Shown: piece by piece, positions 34,824 through 37,713 of the stretch
How positions within the stretch are numbered: the first letter of the stretch is position 1
Layout: each line of letters starts with the position of its first letter
Assembly (NCBI GenBank): GCA_027577415.1
Contig: JANBQS010000092.1
Coordinates: forward strand, 1-37,713
Direction of reading: 5' to 3'
Origin: Coemansia sp. RSA 922
Lineage: Eukaryota; Kickxellomycota; Kickxellomycetes; Kickxellales; Kickxellaceae
Length of the DNA stretch: 37,713 bases
Translations under genes and position numbers: made by a program
Notes under the pieces: generated by a model
The model's input: the letters and a program-made list of their open reading frames with translations, nothing else
What the model was told of the DNA's origin: nothing
The model's database searches: none

Positions 34824-35435
34824 TGGTCAGGCGACAAGCAATACTTTTTGGAACGCCGATACACCAAGTATGTGAACTCTAAATAAGGTGTGGCTAAGGA
34901 AATTACGGCAAATATCCACAGGGCAAAAAATAAATTCAATATGCAATAAACAAAACAGGGAGATTGAAGCAGAAAAAAAAAGAGGAGCTCTGCGTTGAAA
35001 CGGTGAGATGCGAAGGCAGCAATGATAAGGAAAGTCTAAAATGGCGCACTGGGCTAAATCAGCAAGTCACTGTCCAGCTGTCTCCTGAGGTTGAATACAA
35101 CACATCGGTAAATAGGCTTTGAATTGGTGCTTCGTTTATAGGGCGCTTGTTCTGGGAAAACCAGCAGTAGATTCGAGACAATGACTGGCGCTTAAAGATA
35201 TGTGTCGCAAAAAGCCGGGGAAAGACAGGGTGTTACTGCTTCAAGGCGGCTCCCAGGGACACGCATATTTTTAATTTTCTGCCGGGGAAATGGAATTTGA
35301 GCATCATGCTATTTTCCAACGCAATGTTTTATAACAGCTCGGACCAGTTAAGTAGTAAAGTTAATTAGTTAAACAGTTGAGGATTAGTAAAAAAATATAA
35401 ATAGAAAAAGTGAGGTATCTAATGTTGCGCGCAAC
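34824..35435 (-). promoter_or_regulatory. Promoter region of the 941-aa gene
   Basis: The minus strand has TATAAAC at about 35140-35134, roughly 310 bases before the ATG, implying a long leader or a leader intron. A closer AT-rich stretch near 34885 (TTATTTAG) could act instead. No ORF of interest in these 612 bases. Confidence 0.4.
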
Positions 35436-37713
35436 TTAGCTCTCGTCGGACTGAGTGGGTGCTGCCGAATCATCGTCTGTAGCCTCCACAAGCTTTATGG
35501 CGGCTGATAGCGTAGTATCTGGCATAACCACACTTAGTAATGCCGCGCCATGCGATGCCAAGTTCATACTTGTGCTAATGTTGCTGACATTTTCGGCCGA
35601 ATTTGACGCCGACGTGGATGTAGCCGTAGCAGTCTGACCAGCCGAATCCGAGTCGTCATTACCATTTTCGTCGCTGCTGCTACTGTTTTTCTCGTCACTG
35701 TCACGGTGGCCTCCCCTTTCGGTTAGTGTCTTTGCCAAACGTCCGACAGCCTTGATCTTGCTTCTAATCTTACGCCTGCTCCTGGCAATTTCGCCTATAT
35801 TGTAGCGGCTATCCGACTCCAAGTCGTGCTCGCGGTCGCCGCTGTCTTGTACATCGTTGTCGCTGTCGTCGTCGCCATCCTTGTCATTGTCGTCATCGCC
35901 ATGTTTGTTATTCTTGCCCCCACCGCTGGCCGCTCCCTTGCCCTCCTTGGCGCCTGAATCGGAAACTGCAATTGGCGTGCCATCGATCGAGATTGCGCTA
36001 GGCGGAATATGGAACACCTCTTGGAGAACGCTAACAATGCCGTGGGCGTTAATGTCGCCAGCCTTCGCTTTAGGGTGGGACTGCGGCGTGTTTGTGGGCG
36101 CTGCCTTTCTTGCACCGTTAGTAATGAAGGGGATAATCGGGATGTTTTGCGAGTCGGCAGAGGTAGTATCTACAAGTGGTATATCGTCGACACTTGGAAG
36201 CATATTGGGGGCGGGAGCGCGAGTGTTGAACGGCGGTGCTGGCGCCACCTGCAGCGGAGACATGCCAAATGGATACGACGAGACTGGGATTGGATACAGC
36301 CCAGAGTTTGGATGCATTACCACCGTGATCATAGACGGAGGAGGTGCGTCAGGCTGCGGAGCCTGAGGGATGGGCTGGGTTATAAGCTGAGGAGGCGGTG
36401 ACATAGGCTGAGAAAGTTGTGGCATAGGCTGAGGCGGCGGCGATAGAGGCTGAGGAGTTACTGGTGCGGCTATGCGCGAAGATGGAAGCCAGACGGTGGG
36501 CGTATTTTGCGGGTACAGGATCTGTGTGGAAGATAGTGGTGGAGCTATTGACACTGGAGAATGAGTAGGATAGCTCTGTCTGAATGGCCGATAGGCTGGG
36601 CTAGTGGCTGGAGGAACGTCCATTTCCTCCGAGGGAGGTGGCGGATCGTAAAAGTTGGAGCCTTGGAAAACCATTGACGTCGTCGTGGGATCAGGCGTCA
36701 TCATTGGCGGAGGAAAGGTGGACGGCAAGTTGTACTCCCTCTGCACAGATGCGGGCAATACATTTGCTCTTTGCTGCGGTACCTGTTGCGTGGGTGGCAC
36801 AGTGAAGAAGGTGCCAACCAGGCTTAACGCTGAGGTGCTTGGGCTGGCCGGGACATATACCGTTGTCGTTGTGGGCTTTAGTTGCCGTATGGCGCTAGAG
36901 ATCTCAACGCCATTTATCGTGATTGCGTGCCGTGGCTTATCGGTCAGCAGCGGGTCGTCGCCGCTTGTAAAGCGGTTGATCATGGACTGGGTGAATTGCG
37001 TCATGTCTGCCGACGCGGTAATAGACAGAACGCTGGTCGAGAGAATAGGTGATGCCGGCGCTGCGGGGGCGGTGACTGTAGCCGTCACAGTCAAGATCTT
37101 TGGGCTGGGCGTTTCTACGGCAATCCTAGTCAGCGTTTTTGTCATCGCGCCTTCTGTCGCGCTCGAGGAAGTTGATTCGGCAATGGGGTCAATCGATATG
37201 ACAGTGGCAATGTTGGGCGCGTCAGGATCCTCGGTGATTCTGATCGCAATTGTTGGTAAGATGATGTTGAGCGAGATGATCTTTGGCTCGGACGAGGTAG
37301 GAATGCCTGCGAGTGGAAGGTCCAAGCTTACGGTCGACATGGGGATAATATCTGGGCTCGCCTCGGCATCAACCGAAACTTGGGCAAAGTAGTGCTTGCC
37401 AGAGTCCAATGCATTGAAGGATGCCTTTGCCTGTGCACGCTGACCTGACAGCCTCAACAAACTGTCCGCAGCGGAAGCTGCGCTCGTGTAGTCGCACTTT
37501 ATCCTCGATGGCGCGTTTGGCGCTTGGAAGCATCTTGTGCCCTTCATGCACCTGAAGAATGCGCCCCGGCCATTGGCTAGCTCGGTGTACACGTCGCTGG
37601 TGCCGTCCTGATACATGCACTTGAACTGTCCAACGGCTGTGCTCGGTTGGCTGGCCTGCGTGGGCGAGGATGGTGCTAGGGCCAGACTCGATGACGCTGA
37701 CGATGGATTGTCG
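35436..37713 (-). CDS. Large low-complexity protein with a chitin-binding-like cysteine motif, N-terminus off the right edge
   Basis: The frame is open past the ATG at 37616 to the window edge, so that ATG is internal and the true start lies outside. Near the visible N-terminus a four-cysteine pattern (F-K-C … Y … F-F-R-C … G-T-R-C … I-K-C) resembles CBM19-type chitin-binding modules. Next are Ser/Thr/Val-rich segments and a Pro-rich middle (P-P-P-Q-P-M-P-Q repeats). Two similar short motifs, I-T-I-N-G-V-E-I and I-S-I-D-G-T-P-I, lie about 300 residues apart. A very acidic Asp-rich run, a basic R-S-R-R-K-I-R-S-K-I-K patch and a Ser/Ala-rich tail end the protein. It is probably an extracellular wall protein; the signal peptide cannot be seen. 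Confidence 0.6.
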   Translation of the reverse strand, partial: DNPSSASSSLALAPSSPTQASQPSTAVGQFKCMYQDGTSDVYTELANGRGAFFRCMKGTRCFQAPNAPSRIKCDYTSAASAADSLLRLSGQRAQAKASFNALDSGKHYFAQVSVDAEASPDIIPMSTVSLDLPLAGIPTSSEPKIISLNIILPTIAIRITEDPDAPNIATVISIDPIAESTSSSATEGAMTKTLTRIAVETPSPKILTVTATVTAPAAPASPILSTSVLSITASADMTQFTQSMINRFTSGDDPLLTDKPRHAITINGVEISSAIRQLKPTTTTVYVPASPSTSALSLVGTFFTVPPTQQVPQQRANVLPASVQREYNLPSTFPPPMMTPDPTTTSMVFQGSNFYDPPPPSEEMDVPPATSPAYRPFRQSYPTHSPVSIAPPLSSTQILYPQNTPTVWLPSSRIAAPVTPQPLSPPPQPMPQLSQPMSPPPQLITQPIPQAPQPDAPPPSMITVVMHPNSGLYPIPVSSYPFGMSPLQVAPAPPFNTRAPAPNMLPSVDDIPLVDTTSADSQNIPIIPFITNGARKAAPTNTPQSHPKAKAGDINAHGIVSVLQEVFHIPPSAISIDGTPIAVSDSGAKEGKGAASGGGKNNKHGDDDNDKDGDDDSDNDVQDSGDREHDLESDSRYNIGEIARSRRKIRSKIKAVGRLAKTLTERGGHRDSDEKNSSSSDENGNDDSDSAGQTATATSTSASNSAENVSNISTSMNLASHGAALLSVVMPDTTLSAAIKLVEATDDDSAAPTQSDES

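Noticed and set aside
36655..37392. 245-codon plus-strand frame opposite the right-edge gene
   Set aside because: It is a shadow of a low-complexity coding region. The minus-strand frame is three times longer and has the cysteine motif.
1..37713. CRISPR arrays, bacterial operons, prophage or complete transposons
   Set aside because: None seen. The genes are eukaryotic in type, and the only mobile-element trace is the recombinase-like domain pair.

Overview
The window looks like nuclear DNA of a filamentous fungus, most likely an early-diverging (zygomycete-grade, possibly Kickxellomycotina) lineage. The core genes are typical fungal or opisthokont ones: DBF4/Dfp1, MPP6, VMA22, an NGL2-type nuclease, NPT1 and mitochondrial MetAP1. 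An MLYCD-type malonyl-CoA decarboxylase and an STK11IP-type leucine-rich-repeat protein, which I do not expect in budding yeast, sit beside them, as does an F-box/LRR gene of a kind that is often amplified. Genes are nearly intron-free: only MPP6 needs an intron. The lineage placement is inference; no rRNA or marker gene is present.

Layout. (1) About 1-7.0 kb is an AT-rich accessory block with short, TATA-box-driven genes and relics. It holds two copies of a tyrosine-recombinase core-binding-domain gene (one running off the left edge, one frameshifted), two tandem microgenes that each encode one C2H2 zinc finger, and a cluster of small unrecognised proteins (one intact, two relics) that share a gap-free 27-residue block. 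It also holds a ~335 bp promoter cassette, duplicated in front of two different small ORFs. (2) About 7.2-13.4 kb carries the 1790-aa STK11IP-like gene and VMA22 in tandem on the minus strand, which suggests a V-ATPase/lysosome-vacuole theme. (3) About 13.6-20.2 kb mixes unknown small genes with mitochondrial MetAP1, an F-box protein (with a relic of a sister copy) and a type II membrane GT25-like glycosyltransferase. (4) About 20.7-29.5 kb is housekeeping: DBF4 with two MluI cell-cycle boxes upstream, MPP6, malonyl-CoA decarboxylase with a peroxisomal C-terminus, NGL2-like nuclease and nicotinate phosphoribosyltransferase. (5) About 30.0-37.7 kb contains three large low-complexity proteins, two with visible signal peptides and one with a chitin-binding-like cysteine pattern. 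They are probable cell-wall or extracellular-matrix proteins.

The best candidates for undescribed biology are the twin zinc-finger microgenes, the small-protein family with its duplicated CRE-containing promoter, the apparently solo recombinase core-binding-domain genes that bracket this block, and the VMA22/STK11IP neighbourhood. All homology calls come from reading motifs by eye; no database search was run.
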